Below the pieces are notes generated by a model that was given only the letters and a program-made list of their open reading frames with translations, did not search any database and was not told the origin of the DNA. A program made the position numbers and the translations under genes. A stretch of DNA of 64,000 bases from Flaccisagitta enflata (taxonomy: Eukaryota > Chaetognatha > Sagittoidea > Aphragmophora), in assembly GCA_965153355.1 (NCBI GenBank), contig OZ231127.1, positions 64,604,001 through 64,668,000 of the forward strand. The letters run 5' to 3'. Below are positions 12,290-23,982 of this stretch, piece by piece. Position 1 is the first letter of the stretch. Each line of letters starts with the position of its first letter.

Positions 12290-12930
12290 AGGCCCTCTTC
12301 CAGTTTGGGACTAGTGCGTAGTGAGGGATATTCGGCTTGTCCTAAAAAGACGGACAGACTGATAGACAGGAAGACAACCAGACGTTCTCACATCTCACTT
12401 AGTATGACACAAGGCAACCTTGCTGGACTTACAATATCTAATCTCTTCAAATCTTCATTGTTTCATCAGCATCATGTGACCATGTAGGGAAGTATGACGA
12501 AAAAAATTTTTTTCTCCGAAATCACAATTATTGGTATTGATTGATGCAGAATATCAAGGGCTTTTGATTGATACCCCATATTGCATATTTTAACTATTAT
12601 TCAAACGTATTTTGCGCTATATTGAATTTGGCGCCGTCTTCGCGAGACTGTCACTTGTTTGGATTCAACTTTCTAACCGATTGAAATCCATTTGGCGATG
12701 AAAATTTGACTTGGAACATGCTGTGTATCTGTCCAAAACGAGCATGTCACATCACCCACCTAATACTTCACCACAAAGACTCACTTAAGCAGTATATCAC
12801 CACAATGGTCAAGAATGATGATCCTATAATCATCCTCAAAACAGCGAAGTGATGGTGATTTTTAAAGCAATGTGGCAACGTCGAGGGATGTGGGAAGGGG
12901 CAAGCGATGGCTTGTTGTCTTATTGGCGTC
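12290..12930. other. Unique stretch, nothing recognised
   Basis: Mixed-composition sequence with no convincing open frame or repeat. Confidence 0.4.
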
Positions 12931-12931
12931 C

Positions 12932-12942
12932 CTCTCTCTCTT

Positions 12943-13026
<84 letters not shown>
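12932..13026. repeat. (TCTG)n(TC)n microsatellite
   Basis: TCTG tetranucleotides, then TC dinucleotides. Confidence 0.95.
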
Positions 13027-13028
<2 letters not shown>

Positions 13029-13033
13029 CAATG

Positions 13034-13160
13034 GAACAAGTGACGCCGGGTCACAATATCGTTGCGGAAGGGTGGGCAGGGGCATACAACCCCATTCACA
13101 CCCTCGCCCACCCCAAACACACTCACACGCACGGACAATCACACAGCAGCCTCTAAAATG
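13034..13160 (+). mobile_element. HINE-like element, GGGTCACAATATCG subfamily, 5' part
   Basis: Starts AACAAGTGACGCCGGGTCAC and keeps ATCGTTGCGGAAGGGTGGGC; the 3' tract and hairpin are missing. Confidence 0.6.
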
Positions 13161-13299
13161 CAACTCTCTGGTAACCTCTGTCACACCGCGCTTACTCCAC
13201 CAAACGACTATGTGAAAATTAGACAAATTCTCACATTTTTGAATATCAGCAATGATTTCTAAAAAATATCTAAAAAGAGTATGGGTCCGCGACTGGGGT

Positions 13300-13545
13300 C
13301 AAAAAGCGTTGTCAAATGGCTTTGTCAAATGGTGTTGTTGAACGGCATTGTCAAACGGCATTGTCAAACGGCGTTGTCAAATGGCGTTGTCAAACAGCGT
13401 TTTCAAACGGCGTTGTCAAACGGCGTTGTCAAACGGCGTTGTCAAATGGCGTTGTCAAACGGCGTTGTCAAAAGGCGTTGTCAAATGGCGTTGTCAAACG
13501 GCGTTGTCAAATGATGTTTTCAAATGGCATTGTCAAATGGCGTTG
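13300..13545 (+). repeat. 13-bp minisatellite, about 19 copies
   Basis: Unit GGCGTTGTCAAAC/T. The period is not a multiple of 3, so it is open in several frames; not a gene. Confidence 0.92.
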
Positions 13546-13555
13546 ACAGTCTAGA

Positions 13556-14110
13556 ATGTTTCAACCAAATCAGTTGAAAATCACCAAAGTTATGCAAAAC
13601 TTTCACTTTTAGGAGGTAGGCTAGTTAGGTGGTGGGCAAGTTTGGCTGTTTAGCATGCTAAAATCTTCATGAATCACAATCATATGTTGAGTTCTTCTAT
13701 TTTAAGATAACATACCAAGTTTCCACCAAATTGGTTGGAAAATGCCTAAATTATACACATTTTCCACTTTTAGGCCTGTAGGCTGGGTGGGTGGTACGCT
13801 GGTTTGGCTGGTTAGCATGCCCAAATCTCTAATAATTGCAAACATATGTTGAGTCCTTCCATTTAGAGACTATATACCAAGTTTCAACCAAATTTGTTGA
13901 AAAACGCCAAAGTTATGCACATTTTTCACTTTTAGGCTGGTAGGCTAGTTGGGTGGTAGGCTAGTTGGGTGGTAGGCTGGTTCGGCCAGTTAGCATGCTA
14001 AAATCCTTACCAATCAAATACATATGTTGAGTCCTTCCATCTAGAGACTATATACCAAGTTTCAACCAAATCGGTTGAAAAATGCCAAAGTTATGCACGT
14101 TTTTCACTTT
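13556..14110 (+). repeat. ~165-bp tandem core repeat, about 4 copies
   Basis: Each unit holds CCAAGTTTCAACCAAAT, GGTTGAAAAATGCCAAAG, CACTTTTAGGCTGGTAGGCT and TTAGCATGCTAAAATC variants. Confidence 0.85.
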
Positions 14111-15173
14111 TAGGCTGGTAGGCTGGTTGGGCTGGTTGGGATGATCCGATCCTAACATACGCATAGGCTGTAGAGCGGCCTACCCTAGTACAACTTCCCT
14201 CCAGATATGAAGCAAATTGGTCAAGGTGTTCAAGAGTTAGCCTATTTTTAAAAGTGTGGACAACAACGACGTCAATAACAACGACAACGACAACAACAAC
14301 GACACCCACCCGCCTTCAAATATAGTCCGCGTCAGAATGGTATTCCGTCGCGGACAAAAAAATGTGTGACGAACGCGAATGATCACAAACAAACCGTTTA
14401 CGGCATTTTTACGCGCAACTTCCATGATGTGTTTTTTTTAGCTCTTTCTAAGGAAGGGTGTCTTGTTGCACTTGTAACTATATTTTGTTTTGTCAACATG
14501 ACATTTTTTTCAAGGTAGCGCCCCCCTATCCTAAGTGTTTTTCGATGAGGAATCCATTGGTGAGGTCAAAAATGCAAAAAAACGATGTTTAGAACTTGCC
14601 CTGGCCCGGTAACGAGCATATATGACTTTTTCGCTCATTTTTTGGCATTTTTTGTGAGTTTTCTAGGGTGTTGTTGAATTCAGGTCACAATACCTGTATA
14701 AAAAAACTTCCAACAGATGGATATAGTCCACCTGAAACATTAATGAGCGGTTTTGCTCTCCTATGGGGGAATAATTGGCCCCTGGGGCCCTGAATTGAGC
14801 ATTTTTTGAATGAAAAAGCAGCAAATTACCAATTTTTCTTCATTTATTGATATAACCCTCCTCATTTGACCTGAAAAGTAAAGTTAAATTGAAAGATTAC
14901 TACTTAAAGCCAAAGTGTTGCATGGGGTTCAGCAGGGGAAGGGGTTATCAAGCATTTCTGTCAGGGCATCATTAAAAAAAGTAGCCCAAAGATAGCAAAA
15001 AAGTAACGCTGATGAGCCAGCCAATCATCTGGACATAGCATTGAATATCCTTTGGATGGGTTACTTTGCAAAAGTGGGTGGTTATTGGATAATCAAGGTT
15101 ACCTAAGATATTTAACTTAAGTAGCCCTGTCACAAGATAGGTAATGAATTAAATTTTGGTCTAGTCTTAAGCA

Positions 15174-15343
15174 TTTTTAGTTGCGTGCTACATGACTCAA
15201 TGTGTTGGTCCGACCATCAATTTGTCACACTTAACTTTTTAACTGCTTTGGCTTATCTGCTCCTGCCCAAATGATCTACTGACCTTTAATACAGCCCCTG
15301 CCCTCCCACACACAACTTGGGTAGCCATGTTTCCCGCCTTGTT
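15174..15343 (-). mobile_element. HINE-like element in left arm
   Basis: TTTTTAGTTGCGTGCTACATGAC at the 3' end and ATGTTTCCCGCCTTGTT at the 5' end; its counterpart is 17125-17311. Confidence 0.75.
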
Positions 15344-15348
15344 AATTA

Positions 15349-15540
15349 AACAAGGCCGGATACATGGCTACCCCAGTTGCGTGCCAGTGGGCAGAGGCTG
15401 TATTTGAGGTTACTTGATCATTTGAGTAAGAGCAGTGAGGACAAAGACCGCAAAAAACAAAAAAAAATATAGTTTGACAGATGGACCAACAAACCAACTG
15501 ACAAAGCTGGGTGAAGAATCGCATAGCACACGACTAAAAA
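15349..15540 (+). mobile_element. HINE-like element in left arm
   Basis: AACAAGGCCGGATACATGGC to GCATAGCACACGACTAAAAA; placed 5'-end to 5'-end with the copy at 15174-15343; counterpart 16924-17123. Confidence 0.8.
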
Positions 15541-16008
15541 ACATTGCTTGTGGTTATATGTATGTGTATGGAACAAGGTTAACACCTACCTGTGCAGAGA
15601 TAAGGTAGGATGACTTAAATTGGCTTTAAATGGTAAAGATGACTAAAAAGGACTTAAAAAGACATAAGATAATGTAAAATGACCTTATTGTCTAAATTGA
15701 CTTATTTGACTTAAGTGACTTAATATAACTTATTATGACTTAGAATGACTTTAAATGATAAAAAAGAAATGAAAAAAAGTAAAGTTGGAGTCGCGTGCAC
15801 GCAACTAAAAAGGGTAGGGGGCTGTATGCCGCTACCCAACCATCCATTGTGATATTGTATTCCTGGATTACTTCTTACAGATCATTTTACCTAATTATAA
15901 TGGAATTTATTGGAAGGGTACAGAAAAAGGTTGTGTAGCATAAAGAGATAGAAATGAGAGGTGGGGGGAAAATGAAAAAGAAAAGGAATAAAACATTAAA
16001 GAGCAAGT

Positions 16009-16136
16009 AAACAAGGCCAAGTAGGCCAATAAGGTGCGCCGTGTGGATCGTCGAACAAATGCGTTACCGACCGACCAACAGACAGACCGACCGACAGACA
16101 AAGCCAGTTATAGAGGTGCGTTGGCGCACCTAAAAA
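16009..16136 (+). mobile_element. HINE-like element, AAGTAGGCC subfamily
   Basis: Intact: AACAAGGCCAAGTAGGCC start and 3' hairpin GGTGCGTTGGCGCACC then TAAAAA. The 5' word AAGGTGCGCC is complementary to the 3' GGCGCACC. Confidence 0.8.
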
Positions 16137-16541
16137 GAAAGTAAAGCAAGTAATAAGAGCAAATAAAAGAGAAGTAGTCATTTGTAGATTAATTGGGGTG
16201 TTCAGCTGCAGAAGTTGGGTGAGAATAAGACAGTGGCCCTAAAAGGCTAATGCCTTGATGAGTATAGAGGTGAATTTCCTCATTAAATTAGAATGGCCAA
16301 AATTAGAAAAGAAGAAATAAATAGGAGATTAAAAGGCCTAGAATGAGCTTTTGAAAAAAAACTTGAGGCAATATCAAAGTTAAGAAATTTATTCACCAGT
16401 TATACCTAATTTTTTGCCAACTCTTCTCTTTACTTCCTGCGATTTTTGGCAATTTTCATCAATTTCAAAGGTACAAACACCTGTTTTTAATAGCTCAATC
16501 TCAGTCCTTTACCAGTGTCAAACTTTGGTATTTTAAACCGT

Positions 16542-16644
16542 GTTTTTAGTCGCAGACACGCGACTCTACACCTTGCCATATTGGTCGGTAGGTCGGTCGG
16601 TCCATCGGTCCATCCATCCGTCCGTAACATTTCCGGCCTTGTTA
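16542..16644 (-). mobile_element. HINE-like element, short internally deleted copy
   Basis: Only TTTTTAGTCGCAGACACGCGACT, a GGTCGGTCGGTCC tract and TTTCCGGCCTTGTT remain. Confidence 0.72.
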
Positions 16645-16923
16645 AGAAGAAAGCATTCAGAAAATTCTTATGACCAACAGACGGAAAGATAAAGCAGGTT
16701 GGAGTCGCGTGCACGCGACTAAAAAAGGTAGGGGGCTGTATGCAGTAAAGACATTCTAAGTCATACTAAGTTATATCAAGTCAATTTAGACAAGGTCATT
16801 TTACAGTATCTTATGTCCTTTTTAGTCATCTTGAGTCATTTAAAGCCAATTTAAGTCTACCTTATTTCTGCATGGATAGGTGTTAGCCTTGTTCCATACA
16901 CATACATATAACCACACGCAATG

Positions 16924-17123
16924 TTTTTTAGTCGTGTGCTAGGCGATTCTTCACCCAGCTTTGTTGGTTGGTTTGTTGGTTTGATGGTCCATCTGTCAAA
17001 CTATATTTTTTTGTTTTTTGCAATCTTTGGCCTCACTGCTCTTATTCAAATGATCAAGTAACCTCAAATACAACCTTTGCCCACTGGCAGGCAACTGGGC
17101 TAGCCATGTATCCGGCCTTGTTT
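16924..17123 (-). mobile_element. HINE-like element in right arm
   Basis: TTTTTTAGTCGTGTGCTAGGCGA to ATGTATCCGGCCTTGTT; counterpart of 15349-15540. Confidence 0.78.
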
Positions 17124-17124
17124 G

Positions 17125-17311
17125 CTTAATGAGGCTGGAAACATGGATAACCCAGTTGTGTGTGGGTGGGCAGGGGCTGTATTTAAGGTCAGTAGATCAT
17201 TTGGGCTGGAGCAGATAAGCCAAAGACCGCAAAAACTTAAAGTTAAAAAGTTAAGTGTGACGAATTGATGGTCGGACGGACACATTGAGTCATGTAGCAC
17301 GCAACTAAAAA
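17125..17311 (+). mobile_element. HINE-like element in right arm
   Basis: GAGGCTGGAAACATGG to GTAGCACGCAACTAAAAA; counterpart of 15174-15343. Confidence 0.72.
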
Positions 17312-18018
17312 TGCTTAAGACTAGACCAAAATTTAATTCATTACCTATCTTGTGACAGGGCTACTTAAGTTAAATATCTTAGGTAAACTTGATTATTCAA
17401 TAACCACCCACTTTTGCAAAGTAACCCATCCAAAGGATATACAATGCTATGTCCAGATGATTGGCTGGCTCATCAGTGTTACTTTTTCGCTATCTTTGGG
17501 CTACTTTTTTTAATGATGCCCTGACAGAAATGCTTGATAACCCCTTCCCCTGCTCAACCCCATGCAACACATTAGCTTTAAGTAGTAATCTTTCAATTTA
17601 ACTTTACTTTTCAGGTTAAATGAGGAGGGTTATATCAATAAATGAAGAAAAATTGGTAATTTGCTGCTTTTTCGCTCAAAAAATGCTCAATACGGGGCCC
17701 CAGGGGCCAATTATTCCCCCATAGGAGAGCAAAACCGCTCATAAATGTTTCAGGTGGACTATATCCACCTGTTGGAAGTTTATTTATACAGGTATTGTGA
17801 TCTGAATTCAACAACACCCTAGAAAACTCACAAAAAATGCCAAAAAATAAGTGAAAAAGTCATATATGCTCGTTACCGGGCCAGGGCAAGTTCTAAACAT
17901 CGTTTTTTTGCATTTTTGACTTCACCAATGGATTCCTCATCAAAAAACACTTAGGATAGGGGGGCGCCACCTTGAAAAAAATGTCATGTTGACAAAAAAA
18001 AATATAGTTATTGTTGCA

Positions 18019-18740
18019 GCCTTAGCGTTACTCAGGATAATTTCAGTGAAAATATGAAACCAGATTTGGAATCAGCATGATCAAAACTGTCGGACCCCAA
18101 GAGTATAGCCGAGTATGGGCCTTTTTGAACGCGTGAACGCATTTCTTATCCAACATATGCTTACTACCCCAAAACTAAGTGGATTTTTATCGCTCAAAGG
18201 AGAGATGCTTGCTCTATAGACACTTTCTGCGTAATACCAGAGGATAGTAATCATCAAATAAACATTTTTCATGATATTCTTGCACTTGATTACCTTGTAA
18301 AAAAAAACAGTCAACTTTTTTTCTCACCGATTCAGTCAAGTAACTGCCCCGCAAATGTTCCTAGACCATGTGACGTAATTTGACCGGTTTTCCCCAACAG
18401 CGGATACTTGACCGGTTTTTTAAACTCAGCAGAAATTAGGCCGGTTTTCTACACTATTCAAATCAAATTTTGAAAACGAGAATGCGATGCTGGTCTTAAC
18501 ATCAGAAAAGCCGGATGGCGTACATAGTCTTCCTTCAGATTTAGAGGCCATTTCCTTTCCTCCTCTTGACAAAAACGCGAGTGCACGAAAAATTGGGTGA
18601 ACCGTTGACATAGTTGACAAAAGATAGTTGACTGGCCGTAGAGATGGCAACCACAGTTTATTCTCATGTTAGAAAAAAAACTGTTTATGGATATACCGTC
18701 ACCTCTGTCTTTCCTGGTGATGGTACAATATTGTGGAGGA
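18019..18740. other. Unique stretch, nothing recognised
   Basis: GACCGGTTTT-type words recur at 18380-18450. No gene seen. Confidence 0.35.
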
Positions 18741-18746
18741 GGCTGA

Positions 18747-18850
18747 GAGTATTCTAGATGAGAGTATTCTAGATGAGAGTATTCTTGATGAGAGTATTCT
18801 AGATGAGAGTATTCTAGATGAGAAAATTCTAGATGAGAATAATCTAGATG
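18747..18850. repeat. 15-bp minisatellite, about 7 copies
   Basis: Unit GAGAGTATTCTAGAT with minor variants. Confidence 0.92.
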
Positions 18851-18959
18851 ATCTAACACCGTTGACGTAAAGGAGGATATTGCTCAATAGGAGGGGCCAT
18901 TTCCCACTAGATCGTAGGGTTCAGGGTTGTCAAATCTACTCGACAATTAAACCAATAGC

Positions 18960-19215
18960 AAACAAGGCCGGATACACGGCAGGACAGTCGCGGGCGGTTG
19001 CACAGTACGTCCCATGAACCGCCCCAAACTTCGACGCTGACTCATACCAATCTTACCATGGTTGAGGCTTGGTAAAAAAACATCCCATGCAAAATTTCAG
19101 GCCTCTGGAACAGCAGGAACCTTTGTCAGGGTGACCATGAAGTTTCCATAGAAACCTATGGCAGAGACAAAATTTGCTTAATAGAAATATTGATTCCAAT
19201 GCTAGCCAGGGGGAG
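18960..19215 (+). mobile_element. 5' half of a foldback HINE-like element
   Basis: Starts AACAAGGCCGGATACACGGC. Positions 18995-19180 are the reverse complement of 23480-23620, the 3' half 4 kb away. The same core also occurs compactly at 40746-41292. Confidence 0.65.
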
Positions 19216-19800
19216 TGAAAATCTAAAATTGGTCAAAAAACTTTTCTTTTGGTCTCAATGTATATTTATACACTTGGTTAGATGATGTAACATGATTTTG
19301 GCCTATGGGCTGACCGTGGAGGGGCGCAAACATCACCAAATCCAGCCGTAGTCCACATAAAGTATTTTGTCAGGTGATTGCTCTCATTCAAATGATAATA
19401 ACTCAGTCGTTTTTTGACGGATTTAGGAAAAATTGGTAACCAAAATGTAGAGTTTTTCAAGGAGCTTCTAACCTTCTTTTGCGCAACTAAATCGGCCCAG
19501 CCGTTCAAAAGTTATGGTTGCTTAAAGATAGATTAAAGAGAAATAATATGTAAAAACAAGGTAAATCTTTTTTTTTCACAAGATACCGTTTTTGCGGCTG
19601 GTTTTTGTTTTTGAAGCCTTCGCTGGTTCATGTGTAGTGTAAGATGCTCCCCTATCAGCTCTACCTGGTTCATTTGAGCAATAAATAGTCTGATATTAGC
19701 AAAAAACAATTAGATATTGGCCATATTGAAAAATGATCAAAATATCTGGGTTCGATCATACTGTCTTTCTTTTGTTCACGTTTTAGGTCATTCCCCTTTC
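19216..19800. other. Unique stretch, nothing recognised
   Basis: No convincing frame; may be sequence inserted between the two halves of the split foldback element. Confidence 0.35.
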
Positions 19801-19804
19801 CCCT

Positions 19805-20124
19805 GCGTTTGTTCGTTTGTTCGTTCATTCGTTCGTTCGTTTGTTCGTTCGTTCGTTTGTTTGTTCGTTTGTTTGTTTGTTCGTTTTCTCATTTGTTCTC
19901 TCTCCCATCTCTTCTCTTGTTTGTTCTCTCATTGTTTGTTCGTTTGTTCTTTCTTTTTTGTTTTGAGTCGTTTCCCTCTCTACTGTGTTCCTCTTTCTCA
20001 CTTTCCAAACTTTCTAGTATTTTCCTTTCACTGTTATGCATTGCATTATTTCATTCTTTTTTTTCTTTCCCTTCCTGTCTTCCTGTCTTCCTGTCTTCCT
20101 TTCCTTCTTTCTTTTTCTTTCTTT

Positions 20125-20175
<51 letters not shown>

Positions 20176-20190
20176 ATCTTTCTTTCTTTC
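19805..20190. repeat. Pyrimidine/T-rich microsatellites (TTCG/TTTG)n and (TTTC)n
   Basis: TTCG/TTTG tetranucleotides at 19805-19885, then TTTC at 20105-20190. Confidence 0.92.
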
Positions 20191-20364
20191 TTCCTTAAGT
20201 GGCACGCGACTCGGCAGCATATAATTGTTGGTGGGTCGGCTGGTCCATCTGTGTATCAGTTCGGTGGTCCATCTGTCACAAAGATGCTTTAGCTCAACCG
20301 CTACAAAGTCTACTTGTCCGCGACTAATTTTGTGATGTGCAGACAGCAACAACAACGGCATTCA

Positions 20365-20971
20365 CCGAGAAAATAAGACAACTTTGCTTGTTTGGCACAA
20401 AGCTTGAAAATTTATGTACAAGTATTTCAAGCTGTGTAAATCATGACTAAGATAGGTGTGTGTCAAAAAAATTTGAGCACTTATGTTAAAACTATGTAAA
20501 TTTTTTTGAAATTATGCCATTGCCAAACAGTCTAACTGAGGGCATAAAATTTTTTGAGCAAAAAATTATGTAATTTTTACATATCAATGCCATATCTTAT
20601 ATCTCTAACATCAGTAGAAGCTGAGATATAGCCAATTTGCTATCATATGTATTCTCCCTAAAAATTCTTTTTTTCAAAAAAATGCAATTTTTTTTTTACA
20701 AAAGTAAATTGAATATATCCCAACTTCTAATAAAGCTCAAATTTGGTGTGCATATGTACAAAATATTTTTTAGCTTTTAAAATTTCATTGCCCTCCGTCA
20801 AGCGGTTTGGGAATGGCATGATTTAAAAATTCTTTTATGAATTTTAAGATGAATTTTTTGATGCGCACTTATTGTATTTAAGATTATGATAATCTATACG
20901 CCTTAAGATACTTGAACGCAATTTGTTTTGCTTTGTGCCAGAAAGCCGAGTCCTTTCCTTAACAACCTGGA
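20365..20971. mobile_element. Foldback MITE, relative of 28762-29399, left end lost
   Basis: Shares ACAAAGCTTGAAAATTT, TCAAAAAAATTTGAGCAC and the right end CCTGGAC-TA with the intact copy. The left CTCGGCTTTTCC/GTCCAG end is missing. Confidence 0.65.
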
Positions 20972-21005
20972 CTAAAACTTCCATTTCAAAAGCATGAAAA
21001 GAAAA

Positions 21006-21165
21006 AACGAGCTCAAGTAGGCCAATAAGGTACGCGATGTGGATCGCTGAAAGAATGCGTTACCGACTGACCAACAAACCAACCAACATACCAACCAACC
21101 GACATACAAACCGACTGATGGACAAAGCCAGCTCTTATGAATTGCGTTTCATGCGATTGTAATTT
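21006..21165 (+). mobile_element. HINE-like element, AAGTAGGCC subfamily, degenerate
   Basis: AACGAGCTCAAGTAGGCCAAT, ACCAACCAACATACC tract, 3' hairpin decayed (GCGTTTCATGCGATTG). Confidence 0.6.
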
Positions 21166-21234
21166 TGCGCTGCCAAAAATGCTGTTCAATTAATTTCCAG
21201 CTTGCTCACTTTTATGCATGCTTGCTCATATATC

Positions 21235-21408
21235 CACTCTACAGCCTGCTTTGTCCGTCCGTCCCTTGGTTGGTTGGTTAGTGGTTACCTTTTCACTTAT
21301 CAGCATTTTTGAGCTCACTGCCCCTGACCAAATGTCCCAGTGGCCTTCTTTATCACTATCCCTGCCCACCCATATGCCACTACAGAGGATGTGAATCTGA
21401 CCTTGTTT
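21235..21408 (-). mobile_element. HINE-like element, degenerate
   Basis: Reverse copy with TTTGTCCGTCCGTCCC, CTGCCCACCCATATGCC and a 5' end GACCTTGTT. Confidence 0.55.
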
Positions 21409-21612
21409 TTGGTTGCGTGCTACGTGACTCTGTAAGCCAATTTTTGCTCGGTCCATCCGTCCGTCTGTCCATCAGTCCGCCTGTCACAGTCGTTTTAAAA
21501 GCATTTTTTTTGTTTGCGTTTTTTACATTTTTGAACATTAGAAGACACTTGTAGGTGTCAACTGCTAATTCAAATTTCATTTTGAAAATTTGTGTCTGTC
21601 AGTCTGCCTGAC

Positions 21613-21757
21613 TTTTTAGTCGCGTGCACGCAACTCTACAATTCGCTCTGTCCATCGGTTGGTCGGTCGGTCAGTCACACTTAGGTTACGCTTAGCTCTT
21701 TTTTGTCGCCCCTGCCCACCCACACGCGACTAAGGTAACTGTGTATCCGGCCTTGTT
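21613..21757 (-). mobile_element. HINE-like element
   Basis: Intact: TTTTTAGTCGCGTGCACGCAACT and CACACGCGAC..GTGTATCCGGCCTTGTT. Another 3' fragment lies at 21409-21485. Confidence 0.8.
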
Positions 21758-21883
21758 CTAGAAATGCCAACACACGCAACTTAGGTCTAATGAGAAATTG
21801 TTAACTGATGCGAAGCTGACGGCGCCGATCGGCTCAGCCGATTTGGACGTGGCCTACGGCGTTTGATCACGAATTTTACATAG

Positions 21884-22087
21884 TTTTTAGTTGCGGACAC
21901 GCAACTCTATAAGAGGCTTTGTCCGTCCGTCCATCCATTGGTTGGTCCGTAAGCACGAGTCAAAAAGTGAGGAAATGAGCGTTTTAGATGCTTTTTGTGC
22001 ATGTGAGTGGGGGACTTGTGGTGTGGATTGAGGTTGGATGCCCCTGCCCACCCGTCCGCAACTGATGGCCGTGTATCCGGCCTTGTT
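21884..22087 (-). mobile_element. HINE-like element
   Basis: Intact: TTTTTAGTTGCGGACACGCAACT and CACCCGTCCGCAACT..GTGTATCCGGCCTTGTT, with GTCCGTCCGTCC tract. Confidence 0.82.
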
Positions 22088-22230
22088 CCTATCACGTACT
22101 CTACACGCCTGTATTACATCCCTGCTGAGCCGCAAGCCATCACATTGGTAAATAGTGTTGTATTCTACTTTGTTTTAAGCAAATTTGTTGGTGGGAATCT
22201 ATTTTCAAGAATTGTTTTGACAGACTCGCT

Positions 22231-22870
22231 CTTATGAGCAAACACACTGATTTTGGAAAATTCCCTAATGTTGAATTAAAATGCCCATATGCCGATAATT
22301 TAAATCATGGTTGCTCATTTTTGAACAAGCTGCTCATTCTAAGCAAATTCGCTCATTTAGAGCAAACTCAGCTTTGAGCAAATTAATTTTTTTTTCTCTT
22401 TTGGGAATCATTTAACACAGGGTCACATCTTTGCAGACAGGTGGGCAGGGGTGTCCAGTGCCAAACCACACCCCAATCACTTAGAAATATGTAAAAAGTA
22501 TTCAAAACTGCTCATTTTTGATTTTCTCTTTTGGACTTGTGCTGACGGATGGACGGATCAACGGACTGATGGATACTCCAGTCGCCAGCGGGTGGGCAGC
22601 GAAAATGGAGTGCAAATGCAGTGCAAATGAATTACTAGAGCATTTGGTGCAGGGGCAGTTGGCTAAAAATTCGCCGAATGTTGAGGAACGTTGCATATAC
22701 AAACAAACTCGCTCATTTTTGAGCAAACTTGCTCAATTAAGAGCAAATTCAATTCATTTTTATGCACACCCCATCCGTTAGGAGCTAACTTGCTCAGAAT
22801 CAACCCTGAGGTATGCCTGCTCATTTACAGGAATGACGCTCACTTTTGAGCATGCTTGCTCATATATTCG
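22231..22870. repeat. Cluster of GCTCA..TGAGC palindromic words
   Basis: Words such as GCTCATTTTTGAGCAAACT recur at 22231-22390, 22505-22520 and 22705-22870, with a further patch at 21176-21240. A HINE-like GGTGGGCAGGGGTG fragment sits between them at about 22440. Confidence 0.6.
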
Positions 22871-23439
22871 CTAAGTTTGGTATGAACCATTGCATTCCTT
22901 GTGTCATGAGCTTTCCAACGATATGCTGGACTGTTTAATTATCTTTATATTTAGTATCGATTCAAAAAAAATTTATTCTGCGGCATTTGCTTAGTAATTG
23001 TTCGTGCGCGCGTTAAAAGTCTGCCACTACAAAGGATTTTTTCTTGATTAAATTTTTTTAACTTTTGCGAGGCTGGCCGCGCCGAGCCGCTAAGCCAATT
23101 TGGACGCGGCTGACGGCGTTCGCTCACAAATTTTACAAAGTTTATCTTATAAAAAAATATGAATGAAGACCGCATATTAAGAGCCTGACCTATTTGTTTG
23201 TTCCCGATTAAATTACTACAGCTTGGCATAGGTTAAATTTACAGTTCAAAAACGACTGTTTCAGGGTGTATATTGAACCCCCCATGGCCATGGCCTATAG
23301 TAATAGATAATCATCCAAAAGAGATAATTTCATCATATATACAATTTATATAAGTCCTAACACGCCCCAATGATAAATATAACATTGCAATAAAGCGATT
23401 TTTGACAAAAATTAAATCAGACAGCGTCGGCTTCACTCC

Positions 23440-23717
23440 TCCTGACTACCAATGCTAATTCAATACAAACTTCAACCTCACCCTGATGAAGGTTCCTGCT
23501 ATATTAGAGGCCCAAAATTTTGCATGGAATGTTTTTTTACCAAGCCTCAACTGTGGTAAGATTGGTGAGAGCCATAGTCAAAGTTTGGGGCGCTTCACGG
23601 GACGTATTGCACAGGAGCTGAAATGCAAAAAACTACTCGCGAATCAAAAATGTTACCGACGGACGGACGGACCAACCGACACGGCAAGGTGTAGAGTCGC
23701 GTGTCCGCGACTAAAAA
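23440..23717 (+). mobile_element. 3' half of a foldback HINE-like element
   Basis: Complementary to 18995-19180, then GACGGACGGACGGACC and the 3' hairpin GTCGCGTGTCCGCGACTAAAAA. Confidence 0.65.
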
Positions 23718-23982
23718 TAGAAAGGTTAAGTAAAAATAAAAAAAGAACGTTTAAGACGTAAAAAGTCATTTTACAGTTTTACCCCAGTTATCCCCGCATG
23801 ACGTCTGCGTCGTCAACGCTGTGCGGCAGCAAATTCTTTTTTTTCGGAATTAGGTCAACCCAGGCAACCTAACAAATAATAATATTGAGCGATCAGATAG
23901 GGGTAATAATACAAACGGACCGACAGACTGATGGATTTATGGACAAAAAGCGCTGGAAAAAAATTAATGCTTGCGACTAGTA

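Larger units (their letters stand above)
13284..14362 (+). mobile_element. Tandem-repeat element ending in GTCCGCG hairpin, copy 3 (pearl-like)
   Basis: Starts GGGTCCGCGACTGGGGTC, then a 13-bp minisatellite, about four ~165-bp core repeats (13556-14110), an ACAACGAC tract and a terminal GTCCGCG..CGCGGAC hairpin with an A tract. Same plan as 1889-3020 and 3023-4185. Confidence 0.55.
14465..15755 (+). repeat. Left arm of a 3.5-kb inverted repeat
   Basis: Matches 16745-18018 in reverse complement over its whole length with few differences, including GTCAACATGACATTTTTTTC and GAACTTGCCCTGGCCCGGTA. Two HINE copies lie inside the arm. Confidence 0.85.
16745..18018 (-). repeat. Right arm of a 3.5-kb inverted repeat
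   Basis: Reverse complement of 14465-15755. The spacer of about 990 bp holds two further HINE-like copies and the word GGTAGGGGGCTGTATGC twice in direct orientation at its two ends. Confidence 0.85.
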
